A DNA stretch of 64,000 nt. Origin: Mesorhizobium qingshengii (GTDB taxonomy: Bacteria > Pseudomonadota > Alphaproteobacteria > Rhizobiales > Rhizobiaceae). The stretch covers positions 1 through 64,000 of the forward strand of contig NZ_FMXM01000019.1 in NCBI RefSeq assembly GCF_900103325.1. The letters are read 5' to 3'. The notes under the pieces were generated by a model, which was not told the origin of the DNA, did no database searches, and saw nothing but the letters and a program-made list of their open reading frames with translations. Position numbers and translations under genes: made by a program. Below are positions 1 through 8,837 of the stretch, piece after piece; position 1 is the first letter of the stretch; every line of letters begins with the position of its first letter.

Positions 1-212
1 TCGAGCCAGTCGTACATCACCATCCAGTTGCGCGTCGCTTCGACAACCGCATGCGAGTTCTCGCGATAGCGTTCCAGAAACCCGCCCAGCGACTGGCGGT
101 CGTTCTTCACCCGACCGCAGCGCAACGTCTTGCCGCTACTGTCCTGCACCACCAGATGACTGTAGGAGTTGTGGTAGTCCACGCCGATATGGTAATCATA
201 AGACGCAGTCAT
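1..212 (-). CDS. IS110 family transposase, 5' part (runs off window)
   Basis: Translating the complement from the ATG at 212 gives about 70 residues without a stop to the window edge. They begin MTASYDYHIGVDYHNSYSH and later contain AVVEATRNW. The GVD near the N-terminus followed by a beta-strand-rich segment is how the RuvC-like DEDD domain of IS110 transposases starts, and this Asp would be the first catalytic acid. The C-terminal Ser-containing domain lies outside the window, so it is not possible to tell whether the copy is intact. IS110 elements usually lack terminal inverted repeats, and none was seen at this end. Confidence 0.8.
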   Translation of the reverse strand, partial: MTASYDYHIGVDYHNSYSHLVVQDSSGKTLRCGRVKNDRQSLGGFLERYRENSHAVVEATRNWMVMYDWL

Positions 213-419
213 GCTTCCAACTCCCTTATTGAGATCTTGCGAACCCCAATAAGGTAAGCCGAAAGGCTGGAAGTGTGACTGTCCCTCGATCATCACCTGC
301 ATCTCAGTGATCCGTTCTCTCTGCGGGTGCGGCCCTCTTTCATGCCACCTCCTTTGAAATAGGTTGGTCGAGGTCCAAAGCGGTCCCTCGCTGTCGCAGA
401 GCGCTCCAACCCTGCGTGA
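213..419. other. Intergenic stretch beside IS110; nothing recognised
   Basis: This separates the transposase start from the nitroreductase stop. It should contain the upstream end of the IS element, but without terminal repeats or a second copy the boundary cannot be placed. No gene, RNA or clear hairpin is visible. Confidence 0.5.
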
Positions 420-971
420 TCAGTGGGCCCATATGATCCGAGGTTCATTTCTTGACGTCGCAGTTGGCAACGCCCCTGCCCGGCCCACAATGATGGGTGC
501 AACCGGTTTCAGTGCGAGCGGAATCCCAAGCTCCTTCTTCACCGTCGTCTCGTTGAGCCAAGGCCGAGACAACCCGATCCAGCATGTTCCAAGACCCCTG
601 GCATGAGCTGCCAGCATGAGATTCTGCTCGGCCAGGCAGCAATCCTCGTCGGACTGCCTTTCGTCATTCGTCGCGCAGATGATGATCAGCGCCGGCGCGC
701 CGTGGAAGATCTCGAACGCCTTATCGGCAAGATGGCCAGCAAGCGGCGAGCCCTTGGGCAGGTTGCTGGCCGCAAAGTGCTTGGCCTCGTCCGATAACGC
801 ACGCAGGCGCGCGGAGCCGCTCACCACCACAAAGGACCATGGCTGCAGGTTCATGGCACTCGGCGCCAAGATGGCAGCATCGATCAACTCGTGGATCAGA
901 TCGTTGTCGATCTGCTCGTCGGTATAGGTACGGACCGCTCGCCGCGTCCGCAACGCTTCCATCAGTTCCAT
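420..971 (-). CDS. Nitroreductase family FMN oxidoreductase
   Basis: 183 residues starting MELMEALRTRRAVR. The ATG at 971 is preceded by AGAAGGTG at good spacing, so it is preferred over a longer in-frame start at 1076. RRAVR near the N-terminus, LAPSAMNLQPW, and the C-terminal region with GLGTCWIG and VAPIIVGR match FMN-dependent NAD(P)H nitroreductases, which are cytoplasmic homodimers that reduce nitroaromatics or quinones. The real substrate cannot be read from sequence. It lies on the same strand as, and downstream of, the alcohol dehydrogenase. A FixK/FNR-like box lies upstream of that gene, so the pair could be a low-oxygen response unit. This is inference, because the 258-bp gap between them could hold a separate promoter. 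Confidence 0.9.
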   Translation of the reverse strand: MELMEALRTRRAVRTYTDEQIDNDLIHELIDAAILAPSAMNLQPWSFVVVSGSARLRALSDEAKHFAASNLPKGSPLAGHLADKAFEIFHGAPALIIICATNDERQSDEDCCLAEQNLMLAAHARGLGTCWIGLSRPWLNETTVKKELGIPLALKPVAPIIVGRAGALPTATSRNEPRIIWAH

Positions 972-1191
972 GGCGCACCTTCTGGAATGGTCGTTGGAAA
1001 AGGGGGCTTCAAGTCTCGTTGTCTTCTGGCATTCGTTCCCGTGGATCGCCTTGCCTGAATCAATTTGCCTCGGCATCGTCCAGGCTGACGCTCAATTCCG
1101 GGCACCCCGCACGGTGAACACCGTTTCACTCTTGACCGGGTTGAAGCATTTCCATCCGCCAGATACGGGACAGAACGAACGCCAGGCCCAT

Positions 1192-1219
1192 AAGGGCGGC
1201 GCCCTCTGACACCGCCCTT
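1192..1219 (-). terminator. Hairpin downstream of the alcohol dehydrogenase
   Basis: AAGGGCGG (1192-1199) and CCGCCCTT (1212-1219) form an 8-bp perfect stem with a 12-nt loop just past the dehydrogenase stop. There is no U-run after it, so it may stabilise the 3' end rather than act as an intrinsic terminator. Confidence 0.35.
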
Positions 1220-1229
1220 CAGTCTCTCG

Positions 1230-2294
1230 TCAGGCCGGAACGGCCGCACGCTCAGATGCCGGCTTGCGAACGGGCTCGGAGAAATCAAGCACCATCCGTC
1301 CCTGAATCCTGCCTGCCTTGAGGTTTGCAAATATCGTGTTGATGTCCTCGAGGCGTCCCTTGGTGATTTCGGCCTTTACCTTGCCGTCAGCGGCAAAGGC
1401 GATGGCCTCGTCGAGATCGCGCCTGGTTCCGACGATCGACCCGCGCACAGTGATGCGCTTCAGCACGACGTCGAAGATCGGTGTCGGGAATTCCCCCGGC
1501 GGCAAGCCAACCAGACTGATCGTTCCCTTACGGCGAACCATATGCAGCGCCTGGCTGAAGGCCGGTGTCGAAACCGCGGTCACGAGAATGCCATGGGCAC
1601 CGCCGCCGGTCCCCTTGATGACCTCGGCCACCACATCCGGCGAGCGCGCGTCGAATGCGAGATCGGCTCCGGCGGCCTTGGCCAGAGCAAGCTTTTCGGG
1701 TGCGACGTCCAGGGCTACAACCTTCAGTCCCATTGCCTTGGCGTACTGGATCGCCACGTGGCCGAGACCACCGACGCCGGATATAGCCACCCACTCGCCG
1801 GGCCGGGCCTCGGTTTCCTTCAGACCCTTGTATGTTGTCACGCCAGCGCAAAGGATCGGCGCCATCTGCGCGAAATCGACGCCGGCAGGCAGGCGCGCGG
1901 CAAAAGGTGCCGATGCGATGACATATTCAGCGAAGCCGCCGTCGCAGCTGTAACCGGTGTCATGCTGGTGCTCGCAAAGCGTCTCCCAGCCGGTTTCGCA
2001 GTATTCGCAACGCATGCAGGCATCGTGCAGCCAAGCGACGCCGACCGGATCGCCTTCCTTGAAGTCGGTCACGCCAGGGCCGAGCGCGGCGACCACGCCG
2101 GCAACCTCATGCCCGGGAATGAACGGCGGCACCGGCTTTACCGGCCAGTCTCCATCGGCGGCATGCAAATCGGTATGGCAAACGCCGCACGCAATCACCT
2201 TGACCAGGATTTCCCCCGGGCCCGGAATGGGAACCGGCACCTGTTCGATCGATAGTGGCCTGCCGAATTCATGGACCACGGCGGCCTTCATCAT
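1230..2294 (-). CDS. Zinc-dependent alcohol dehydrogenase (AdhP-like)
   Basis: 354 residues if started at MMKAAVVHEF. AAGGAG lies 8 nt before an in-frame GTG at 2303, so the true start may be three codons earlier. Catalytic zinc ligands are Cys39 (GVCHTDLH) and His62-Glu63 (GHEVAG). The structural zinc site is Cys93, 96, 99 and 107. The Rossmann motif GVGGLGHVAI follows. The length and the simple GVCHTDLHAADGDWP segment fit the bacterial AdhP/ADH-I group, which oxidises short primary alcohols or reduces aldehydes with NAD. A FixK/FNR-type palindrome sits just over 100 bp upstream, consistent with induction at low oxygen. Confidence 0.93.
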   Translation of the reverse strand: MMKAAVVHEFGRPLSIEQVPVPIPGPGEILVKVIACGVCHTDLHAADGDWPVKPVPPFIPGHEVAGVVAALGPGVTDFKEGDPVGVAWLHDACMRCEYCETGWETLCEHQHDTGYSCDGGFAEYVIASAPFAARLPAGVDFAQMAPILCAGVTTYKGLKETEARPGEWVAISGVGGLGHVAIQYAKAMGLKVVALDVAPEKLALAKAAGADLAFDARSPDVVAEVIKGTGGGAHGILVTAVSTPAFSQALHMVRRKGTISLVGLPPGEFPTPIFDVVLKRITVRGSIVGTRRDLDEAIAFAADGKVKAEITKGRLEDINTIFANLKAGRIQGRMVLDFSEPVRKPASERAAVPA

Positions 2295-2406
2295 CTTCAC
2301 CACAGCGCATTCTCCTTGTCTCTCGACTGCATTTCTGCCCTGGCGAACAATGGGCCGCGCCACGTCGTGTTTCATTGACCTAGCGCAATGAGGAAATCTT
2401 TCGCCG

Positions 2407-2420
2407 TTGACCGGGATCAA
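2407..2420. promoter_or_regulatory. FixK/FNR-type anaerobox
   Basis: TTGACCGGGATCAA fits the TTGA(T/C)-N4-ATCAA pattern recognised by FNR/FixK-type CRP-family regulators in rhizobia. It lies about 104 bp upstream of the GTG of the alcohol dehydrogenase (reading leftwards) and about 85 bp before the small ORF at 2505 (reading rightwards). Binding is inferred from the match only. Confidence 0.6.
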
Positions 2421-2504
2421 TGTCCGGTCAGCCGAAAGGCGGGAGAGTTGCTCAAGCAGTCGAGGAAAAGAACGTTTCACGTCTCAGGATGGGATCGGTC
2501 AACC

Positions 2505-2750
2505 ATGAACAGGCAATGGCACGCAGCGAACGCAATGCCCGCGAACGCGACCATGGACGATCGGATCGCGTGGCACCTGGAACACGCCGTCCATTGCGGA
2601 TGCCGGGATATCCCCAAGGGCATCCAAAATGAGTTGGAACCGCGCGGAATATCCGTGAAGGCGCAATCTCCTCACAGCTTTGTCCAGAACGGCCGGCGTC
2701 AGGCCGAGCCGGCGGAAAGGACTGAAATCCATGCTCGCGCCAAATCCTGA
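2505..2750 (+). CDS. Small hypothetical protein (tentative)
   Basis: An 81-codon frame beginning MNRQWHAANAMPANATMDD, with a central IAWHLEHAVHCGC followed by RDIPKGI. The central part has the look of a conserved small rhizobial protein, with two His and a Cys-Gly-Cys, but I cannot name a family. The ribosome-binding site is weak and the 3' end overlaps the macA-like start by 20 nt. It fills most of the otherwise gene-free gap between the dehydrogenase and macA. Confidence 0.25.
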   Translation: MNRQWHAANAMPANATMDDRIAWHLEHAVHCGCRDIPKGIQNELEPRGISVKAQSPHSFVQNGRRQAEPAERTEIHARAKS

Positions 2751-4014
2751 AGCAACAAATCCCGAGATGGAAGAAATCCTGAAGATCGGCCCCAGTTCGG
2801 GCTGGTGGCCGCGCAAGCGTGCATCCTTGTTGTGGCTGGCACTGGTTGTCCTTGTCCTGGCAACCGGAGGCTGGTGGTGGTCCGCGCACCAGGCTGTGTC
2901 TTCGCTCCAGTACCAGACCGTGGCGGCCAAGCGCGGTGGCCTTACCGTATCGGTTTCGGCGACCGGTACAGTCGATCCGATCACGCAGGTCCAGGTTGGA
3001 AGCGAATTGTCGGGCAGGGTGAAATCGGTCCTGGTCGACTACAATGCCAAGGTGACCGCCGGACAGGTCCTCGCCGAGATCGACACCGACAAGCTGATTG
3101 CCGAAACCAATCATACGCGCGCGCAACTCGACGCAATGAAGGCCGACGTCGTGCAGAAACAGGCTGCCTTTACGCAGACCGAAAACGACCTCGCGCGCCT
3201 GCGTCCTCTCGTGCTTCACGACTTTGCGTCCAGGCAGGAGCTGGAAACGGCAGAGTCGGCACGCGACCAGGCCGAAGCTGTCCTCAACAGCGCCAGGGCG
3301 CAGGTAAAAGTCTCCGAAGCCGACCTTGCCGCCAATCAGACAGATCTCGACAAGGCAGTGATCCGCTCACCGATCGACGGCATCGTTCTCGATAGAAATG
3401 TCGATCCGGGCCAAACAGTCGCCGCCTCGCTTCAGGCTCCGGTCCTGTTCACGATCGCGGGCGATCTTAGCCAGATGCAACTGCTTGTCGACGTCGACGA
3501 AGCCGACGCCGGGAGCGTGAGGGAAGGACAGGACGCAACCTTCACCGTGGAAGCCTTTCCTGATCGCCACTTCGCCGCGAAAGTCGTCCAGCTTCGCTAC
3601 GCGCCCGTGACCGTCAGTGGTGTCGTCACCTACAAATCGGTGCTGTCGGTCGACAACGCATCGCTGGCCTTGCGGCCGGGCATGACTGTCGCCGCCGAGA
3701 TCATCACCCAGAGGGTCGAAGATACCTTGCTGATACCGAATGCGGCATTGCGCTACGCGCCGCCCAAGGCCGCCGACGCCACCGACAACCGCAACTGGCT
3801 CGTCAAGCTGATGCCCCGACCGCCCACGCAGGCACAGACGGAGCTGAGCGACAACCTTCCGCCAGGTCAAAAGCGCATCTGGGTTCTCAAGGACAACGCC
3901 GCCTCACCGCTCCTGATTACGCCCGGCGCCACCGACGGGAATTGGACGCAGGTGCTCGAGGGTGACCTGCAGGACGGCAACCTGGTGATAGTCGATTTAA
4001 CCGGATCGGATTGA
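2731..4014 (+). CDS. macA: MacA-like periplasmic adaptor (HlyD/RND family)
   Basis: 427 residues, started at the ATG with GGAAAGGA upstream, although the frame stays open further left. One transmembrane segment at about 31-50 anchors it in the inner membrane. Then come the barrel-sandwich half-lipoyl motifs (GRVKSVLVDYNAKVTAGQVL, with its partner IRSPIDGIVLDRNVDPGQ), a coiled-coil hairpin between them rich in Ala/Glu/Asp, and a beta-barrel (LLVDVDEADAGSV). This is the order seen in MacA adaptors that bridge MacB to an outer membrane channel. Spacing of 3 nt to the ATPase gene indicates one operon. No TolC-like gene is present, so an external partner is presumed. The substrate is unknown: macrolide, peptide or siderophore are all possible. 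Confidence 0.9.
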   Translation: MLAPNPEATNPEMEEILKIGPSSGWWPRKRASLLWLALVVLVLATGGWWWSAHQAVSSLQYQTVAAKRGGLTVSVSATGTVDPITQVQVGSELSGRVKSVLVDYNAKVTAGQVLAEIDTDKLIAETNHTRAQLDAMKADVVQKQAAFTQTENDLARLRPLVLHDFASRQELETAESARDQAEAVLNSARAQVKVSEADLAANQTDLDKAVIRSPIDGIVLDRNVDPGQTVAASLQAPVLFTIAGDLSQMQLLVDVDEADAGSVREGQDATFTVEAFPDRHFAAKVVQLRYAPVTVSGVVTYKSVLSVDNASLALRPGMTVAAEIITQRVEDTLLIPNAALRYAPPKAADATDNRNWLVKLMPRPPTQAQTELSDNLPPGQKRIWVLKDNAASPLLITPGATDGNWTQVLEGDLQDGNLVIVDLTGSD

Positions 4015-4017
4015 GAC

Positions 4018-4728
4018 ATGCCGTCCACCGGTCCCGTTCTGATAAAGCTGCAGGATCTCGCCCGGTCCTACGGGCAAGGCAGCGCGACGGTCAATGCGCT
4101 GCGCGGGGTCTCTCTCGATATCGCCGAGGGCGAATTTGTTGCCATCATGGGCCCTAGCGGCTCGGGCAAATCGACCTGCATGAATATCATGGGCTGCCTC
4201 GACACTCCGACAGGCGGCCATTTCTATTTCCGTGGCCTCGATGTCGGCGCGCTTTCGAACGACCAGCGTGCCTTGCTGAGACGACACTATATCGGCTTCG
4301 TGTTCCAGGGCTACAACCTGCTGCCGCGCACCTCCGCCATCGAGAATGTCGAACTGCCGCTTATCTACCGCCAGATGGGCGCCCGCGAGCGGCGCTCACT
4401 TGCGCTCAACGCCATGCGACAGGTCGGCCTTGCCGGGTGGGAGAACCATGCGCCGAACGAGCTCTCGGGCGGGCAGCAGCAACGCGTCGCCATCGCCCGC
4501 GCGATCGTGACCGCTCCCGCCCTTCTGCTCGCCGACGAGCCCACGGGCAATCTCGATACGGCGCGCAGCCTCGAGATCATGAATCTCCTGATCCGTCTCA
4601 ACCGGAGCGAGGGCATAACCATAGTCATGGTGACCCATGAACCGGACATGGCCGCCTTCGCGCGGCGGATCGTTCGCTTCAAGGATGGAGAGATCGAAAC
4701 CGACCAGTTGAACAGCAAGGCCGCCTGA
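4018..4728 (+). CDS. ABC transporter ATPase, MacB-type
   Basis: 236 residues with Walker A GPSGSGKST (45-53), Q-loop VFQGYNLLPRTSAIENVELP, signature LSGGQQQR, Walker B LLLADEPTGNLD and switch His in VMVTHEP. The extended Q-loop and the TGNLD D-loop are typical of the MacB/LolD/FtsE family, which couples to FtsX-type permeases. In E. coli MacB the ATPase and permease are one chain. Here they are split, with the permease as the next gene sharing a one-base stop/start overlap. Confidence 0.95.
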   Translation: MPSTGPVLIKLQDLARSYGQGSATVNALRGVSLDIAEGEFVAIMGPSGSGKSTCMNIMGCLDTPTGGHFYFRGLDVGALSNDQRALLRRHYIGFVFQGYNLLPRTSAIENVELPLIYRQMGARERRSLALNAMRQVGLAGWENHAPNELSGGQQQRVAIARAIVTAPALLLADEPTGNLDTARSLEIMNLLIRLNRSEGITIVMVTHEPDMAAFARRIVRFKDGEIETDQLNSKAA

Positions 4729-5939
4729 TGTTCCTTGAAACCATCCTGCTGGCCTTTCGCGCCATCCGCCGCAACACCCTGAGGTCCACGCTGACCGCGC
4801 TAGGCATCATCATCGGCGTGGCGGCCGTGACGGCGTTGGTGACCATCGGCAACGGAACCACGCAAAGCGTCGTCTCCGGCGTTTCGCGCCTGGGCAGCAA
4901 CCTTCTTTCGGTCAGGCCGGGCGAACCGGGCGGCGCTCCCGGCAGCGCGCGCTCGACCGCCAGGCCGTTCAACGCCGCCGATGCCGCGGCGATCGCGGAC
5001 CAGATCGGCGGGGTGAAGGCCGTTGCACCGATCGCTTCGGCGAAAGTCACGTCCGTGGTCGGAAACGAGAACTGGGAAACTTCGGTCGCCGGAACGCTGA
5101 ATACCTATTTCGAAGCAGGGCAATGGACACTTGCTTCGGGCCGTCTGTTCACGGAAGGTGAATTGCACGCTGGCAATCCTGTCTGTGTCATAGGCGAAAC
5201 TGTCCGCCGACATCTATTCGGCAAGTCCGATCCGATCGGCCAGGCTCTTCGCCTGCAGAGAATCCCCTGCACGGTCATCGGCCTTTTGGCTTCGAAGGGT
5301 GCTGGCGCGTTCGGCATGGACCAGGACGACATCGTCATCATTCCTCTGCGCGCCTTCCAGCGGCGGATTGCCGGCAACATCGACGTCGATTTCATCAACG
5401 TCGCGGCGCGTGCCGACACGGCGACGGCCAAGGTGAAGCGCGATATCGAGAACCTGCTGCGGGAACGGCGCAGGATCGGGACCGGCCAACGGGATGATTT
5501 TTCCGTCTTCGACATGACCGAGATCAGCAGCACGCTGTCCAACATCACGACCGTGCTGACCGGGCTATTGAGCGCCGTGGCAGCCGTAAGCCTGTTGGTC
5601 GGGGGCATCGGCATCATGAACATCATGCTGGTATCGGTGACCGAACGCACACGTGAGATCGGCATCCGGCTCGCCGTCGGAGCGCTGCGCCGCCAGGTTC
5701 TGGCGCAGTTCCTGGTCGAGGCCGTGGTGCTATCGCTTTTCGGCGGTTTGATCGGCGTGGCCATCGGCCTGAGCCTTGCGGCCGCCATGGCCGGCTGGCT
5801 GAACGTCCCTTTCGTCTTCGAACCGACGGTCGTGGTGGGATCGTTCATGTTCTCCGGCCTGGTCGGCGTGCTGTTCGGTTACTTCCCGGCGCGCCGCGCC
5901 GCCAATCTAAATCCGATCGATGCACTACGCCATGAATAG
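4728..5939 (+). CDS. ABC transporter permease, MacB/FtsX-type
   Basis: 403 residues. The N-terminal membrane helix region (AFRAIRRNTLRSTLTALGI) is followed by a MacB_PCD periplasmic domain at about 45-250. Three C-terminal helices include the FtsX signature GGIGIMNIMLVSVTERTREI, and the protein ends in FGYFPARRAANLNPIDALRHE, the usual MacB C-terminus. It should form the inner-membrane part of a tripartite mechanotransmission pump with the adaptor at 2731 and the ATPase at 4018. No regulator sits beside the operon. Confidence 0.95.
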   Translation: MFLETILLAFRAIRRNTLRSTLTALGIIIGVAAVTALVTIGNGTTQSVVSGVSRLGSNLLSVRPGEPGGAPGSARSTARPFNAADAAAIADQIGGVKAVAPIASAKVTSVVGNENWETSVAGTLNTYFEAGQWTLASGRLFTEGELHAGNPVCVIGETVRRHLFGKSDPIGQALRLQRIPCTVIGLLASKGAGAFGMDQDDIVIIPLRAFQRRIAGNIDVDFINVAARADTATAKVKRDIENLLRERRRIGTGQRDDFSVFDMTEISSTLSNITTVLTGLLSAVAAVSLLVGGIGIMNIMLVSVTERTREIGIRLAVGALRRQVLAQFLVEAVVLSLFGGLIGVAIGLSLAAAMAGWLNVPFVFEPTVVVGSFMFSGLVGVLFGYFPARRAANLNPIDALRHE

Positions 5940-6026
5940 CCCCCAAGCCCGCGACGCAAGGGGCAAGGTGACGTGGCAGCAGCTCGGCAACGGTCGGCTT
6001 GAATCGTCTGCCGCTTCATCAACCTG

Positions 6027-8837
6027 CTACTCGAAGGAATAGGTGAAGCCCTCCTTGGAGGCGCCGACTGTCACCTTCGACATCTTTTCGCCCCCCAGCG
6101 ACCGGTTCAGCACGCCGCGGCTCAATTCCGGCAGAAGCGTGTTGGTCAGGATGGCATCGATCATCCGCCCGCCGGATTCGATCTCGGTGCAGCGGGCCTT
6201 GACCAGATCCATGACACCGTCGCCGATTACCAATTCCGCATCGTTGGTTGCACGCAGCCGGCGAGCGATCTTGGCAAACTGGTGACGTGTGATCGCTTCG
6301 ATCATCGAATCCGAGAGCGGGTAATAAGGGATGGTCACCACCCGACCGAGGAAGGCCGCCGGAAAGACCTTCAGCAGCGGGCTGCGCAACGCGGTGTCCA
6401 GATCGTCGAGCCCCGCCCGTAGCGTTCCATTCCTGGTCCGATCCATGATGACTTCGGAGCCGACATTCGACGTGAGAAGGATCAGCGTGTTCTTGAAGTC
6501 GATCCGCCGGCCCTCGCTGTCGTCCATCATCCCCTTGTCGAAGACCTGGAAGAAGATTTCGTGCACGTCAGGATGCGCCTTCTCGACCTCGTCGAGCAGG
6601 ATCACCGAATAGGGCTTGCGGCGAACCGCCTCGGTCAGAATGCCGCCCTTGCCGTAGCCGACATATCCGGGCGGCGCACCCTTCAAGGTAGAGACCGTAT
6701 GTGCCTCCTGGAACTCGGACATGTTGATCGAGATCAGGTTCTGTTCGCCGCCATAGAGCGTTTCGGCCAGCGCCAAGGCGGTTTCGGTCTTGCCGACGCC
6801 CGAGGGGCCGCAGAGCAGGAACACGCCCACCGGCTTTTCCGGCGCGCCGAGCCCGGCCCGGCTGGTCTGCACACGCTTGGCGATCATCTCCATGGCATGA
6901 TCCTGGCCGACCACGCGTTCGGACAAAGTCGCGGCGAGCCGCAGCGCCTTTTCGGTCTGGCTCGACAGCATCCGTCCCGTCGGAATTCCCGTCCAGTCCT
7001 GAACGACCGCCGCCACGGCGTTGCGGTCGACCGACGGCAGGATCAGCGGCGTTTCGCCTTGCGCCTCGGCCAGTTCGGCCATCAGTTGGCGCAGCCGGGC
7101 AAGATCGGCGGCCGGATCGGGTGGAGGGGCATCGGCGGAAGCCGGTGTGTCCACTTCGGTCTTGGCAGTTTTGATTCTGGCCGTTTTGGTCTTGGGCACT
7201 TCAGTCTTAAGCGTTTCAGTCTTGGACGCCTGGGTCTCAACCGCGTCAGCGCCTGCTGTCTCGGTAGTGGTCTCCGGTGTCTCCACCGCATCGAGTGGCA
7301 CACCCTCGCCGCGCAGCCTGGCGCGCAATTCGAGTATCTCGGCAACCAGCGCCTTTTCCCGATCCCAACGTTGCTGCGCGGCGGCCAGCGTGACCTCGCT
7401 TTCGGCAAGCCCGGTCTCGACACGTGCCTGCCGCTCAGCCACCTCGATGCCGATCGCGGCCTCGCGGCCGATGATGCCGCGCTCGACCTCCAGCGCCTGG
7501 CGGCGGCGCATGATATCCTCGACCTCGGCCGGCGTGGCGTGCTGCGATATGGCGACACGGGCGCAAGCGGTGTCGAGAAGGCTCACCGCCTTGTCCGGCA
7601 GTTGCCGAGCCGGGATGTAACGGTGCGACAGGCCGACCGCCGCCTCGATCGCCTCATCGAGTATCTGCACCTTGTGGTGCTGCTCGAGAACGCCGGCCAC
7701 GCCGCGCAACATGAGAACGGCTACCGCCTCCGACGGCTCGTCGATCTTTACCACCTGAAAACGGCGGGTCAGCGCCGGGTCTTTCTCGATATGCTGTTTG
7801 TACTCGGCCCAGGTCGTTGCCGCGATCGTGCGAAGTTCACCGCGCGCCAGCGCCGGCTTCAGGAGATTGGCCGCGTCGCCGGTTCCAGCAGCGCCGCCCG
7901 CGCCGATCAAGGTGTGGGCTTCGTCGATGAACAGGATCACCGGCGTTTCGGAAGACTGCACCTCATCGATGACAGCCTTCAGCCGTTTTTCGAACTCGCC
8001 CTTCACGCTTGCCCCCGCCTGCATCAATCCGACGTCGAGCATGCGCACGCTGACGCCTTGCAGTGTGGGCGGCACATCGCCCTGGGCGATACGCAAGGCA
8101 AAGCCCTCGACGACCGCGGTCTTGCCGACCCCTGCCTCGCCGGTCAGGATCGGGTTGTTTTGCCGCCGCCGCATCAGGATATCGACGATCTGCCTGATCT
8201 CAGGATCGCGGCCGACGACCGGATCGATCTTGCCGTCGCGGGCACGCTGGGTCAGATCGGTCGCGTATTTCGCCAGCGCCGAATCCCCGCCGGGAGCCCG
8301 CCGCGGCGTCTCTGCGGCGGGCACGGTAGTCGAGGCGCCGGCTTCGAGTGAGCCCTCCATGACATCGGCGAACCGCGCGATGACCGCGTCGGCGTCGACC
8401 TTGTCAAACTCGCCGCTGATCTTCGACAGCAGGCCTTCCAGCACCGGCGTCTTCAGGCAAGCGAGAAGAATATGTGCGCTGCGAACTTCCTCCACGCCGA
8501 ATTCCAGCGTTGCCAGGTTCCAGGCTTCCTGGATGGCATGAAAGATGTGGTCGGAGAATTCCTCGATCGACGTGGCGCCATAAGGCAGCTTGTCGACGGC
8601 GCGGGTCATATCGGCCGTGAGCCGGCTTGCATCCACCCCCGCGTCGGCGATTATCATTTGTACATCCGAGCGGTCGGAAAGCACCAGTTGCTCGATGAAG
8701 TGGACGAGTTCTACGTAGGGGTTGCCGCGCAGCTTGGCGGTGTCGGCTGCGGCCTTGAAGGCGCGCACCCCGACAGGATTGAGCTTGCCGACCAGTTCCT
8801 TGCGCTTGAAGGTCTGCGATGACCGGCGCTGTTCCAT
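6027..8837 (-). CDS. tssH: T6SS ATPase TssH/ClpV
   Basis: 936 residues, started at MEQRRSSQTFKRKE because GGAG precedes that ATG. The N-domain KELVGKLNPVGVRAFKAAAD is the ClpV form that grips the contracted TssC helix. Two AAA+ modules carry Walker A motifs GEAGVGKTAVVEG and GPSGVGKTETALA, and the Walker B motifs are followed by DEAHT and DEVEKAHPD. Hexameric ClpV disassembles the contracted TssB/C sheath in the cytoplasm so the subunits can be reused. It is transcribed away from the tssA operon. Odd feature: residues about 518-575 form a Lys-Thr-Glu-rich low-complexity insert (repeats such as KTETLKTEVPKTKTARIKT) ending in a Pro-rich stretch, between the middle-domain coiled coil and the second AAA+ module. 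Confidence 0.97.
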   Translation of the reverse strand: MEQRRSSQTFKRKELVGKLNPVGVRAFKAAADTAKLRGNPYVELVHFIEQLVLSDRSDVQMIIADAGVDASRLTADMTRAVDKLPYGATSIEEFSDHIFHAIQEAWNLATLEFGVEEVRSAHILLACLKTPVLEGLLSKISGEFDKVDADAVIARFADVMEGSLEAGASTTVPAAETPRRAPGGDSALAKYATDLTQRARDGKIDPVVGRDPEIRQIVDILMRRRQNNPILTGEAGVGKTAVVEGFALRIAQGDVPPTLQGVSVRMLDVGLMQAGASVKGEFEKRLKAVIDEVQSSETPVILFIDEAHTLIGAGGAAGTGDAANLLKPALARGELRTIAATTWAEYKQHIEKDPALTRRFQVVKIDEPSEAVAVLMLRGVAGVLEQHHKVQILDEAIEAAVGLSHRYIPARQLPDKAVSLLDTACARVAISQHATPAEVEDIMRRRQALEVERGIIGREAAIGIEVAERQARVETGLAESEVTLAAAQQRWDREKALVAEILELRARLRGEGVPLDAVETPETTTETAGADAVETQASKTETLKTEVPKTKTARIKTAKTEVDTPASADAPPPDPAADLARLRQLMAELAEAQGETPLILPSVDRNAVAAVVQDWTGIPTGRMLSSQTEKALRLAATLSERVVGQDHAMEMIAKRVQTSRAGLGAPEKPVGVFLLCGPSGVGKTETALALAETLYGGEQNLISINMSEFQEAHTVSTLKGAPPGYVGYGKGGILTEAVRRKPYSVILLDEVEKAHPDVHEIFFQVFDKGMMDDSEGRRIDFKNTLILLTSNVGSEVIMDRTRNGTLRAGLDDLDTALRSPLLKVFPAAFLGRVVTIPYYPLSDSMIEAITRHQFAKIARRLRATNDAELVIGDGVMDLVKARCTEIESGGRMIDAILTNTLLPELSRGVLNRSLGGEKMSKVTVGASKEGFTYSFE
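7130..7285 (-). repeat. Low-complexity repeat inside tssH
   Basis: Degenerate short repeats (variants of gtcttggc and cgtttcagtctt on the + strand) encode the KTE-rich insert of ClpV. They are in frame and do not disturb the reading frame. Such repeats can change copy number between strains. Confidence 0.6.

Noticed and set aside
2731-5939. MacAB-like operon as part of the T6SS
   Set aside because: It is a complete, separate efflux module with its own direction and no T6SS-specific domains; adjacency alone is weak evidence.
6561-8351. Plus-strand open frame of about 600 codons opposite clpV
   Set aside because: It is a shadow of the conserved ClpV reading frame, with Arg/Gly-rich composition typical of antisense translation.
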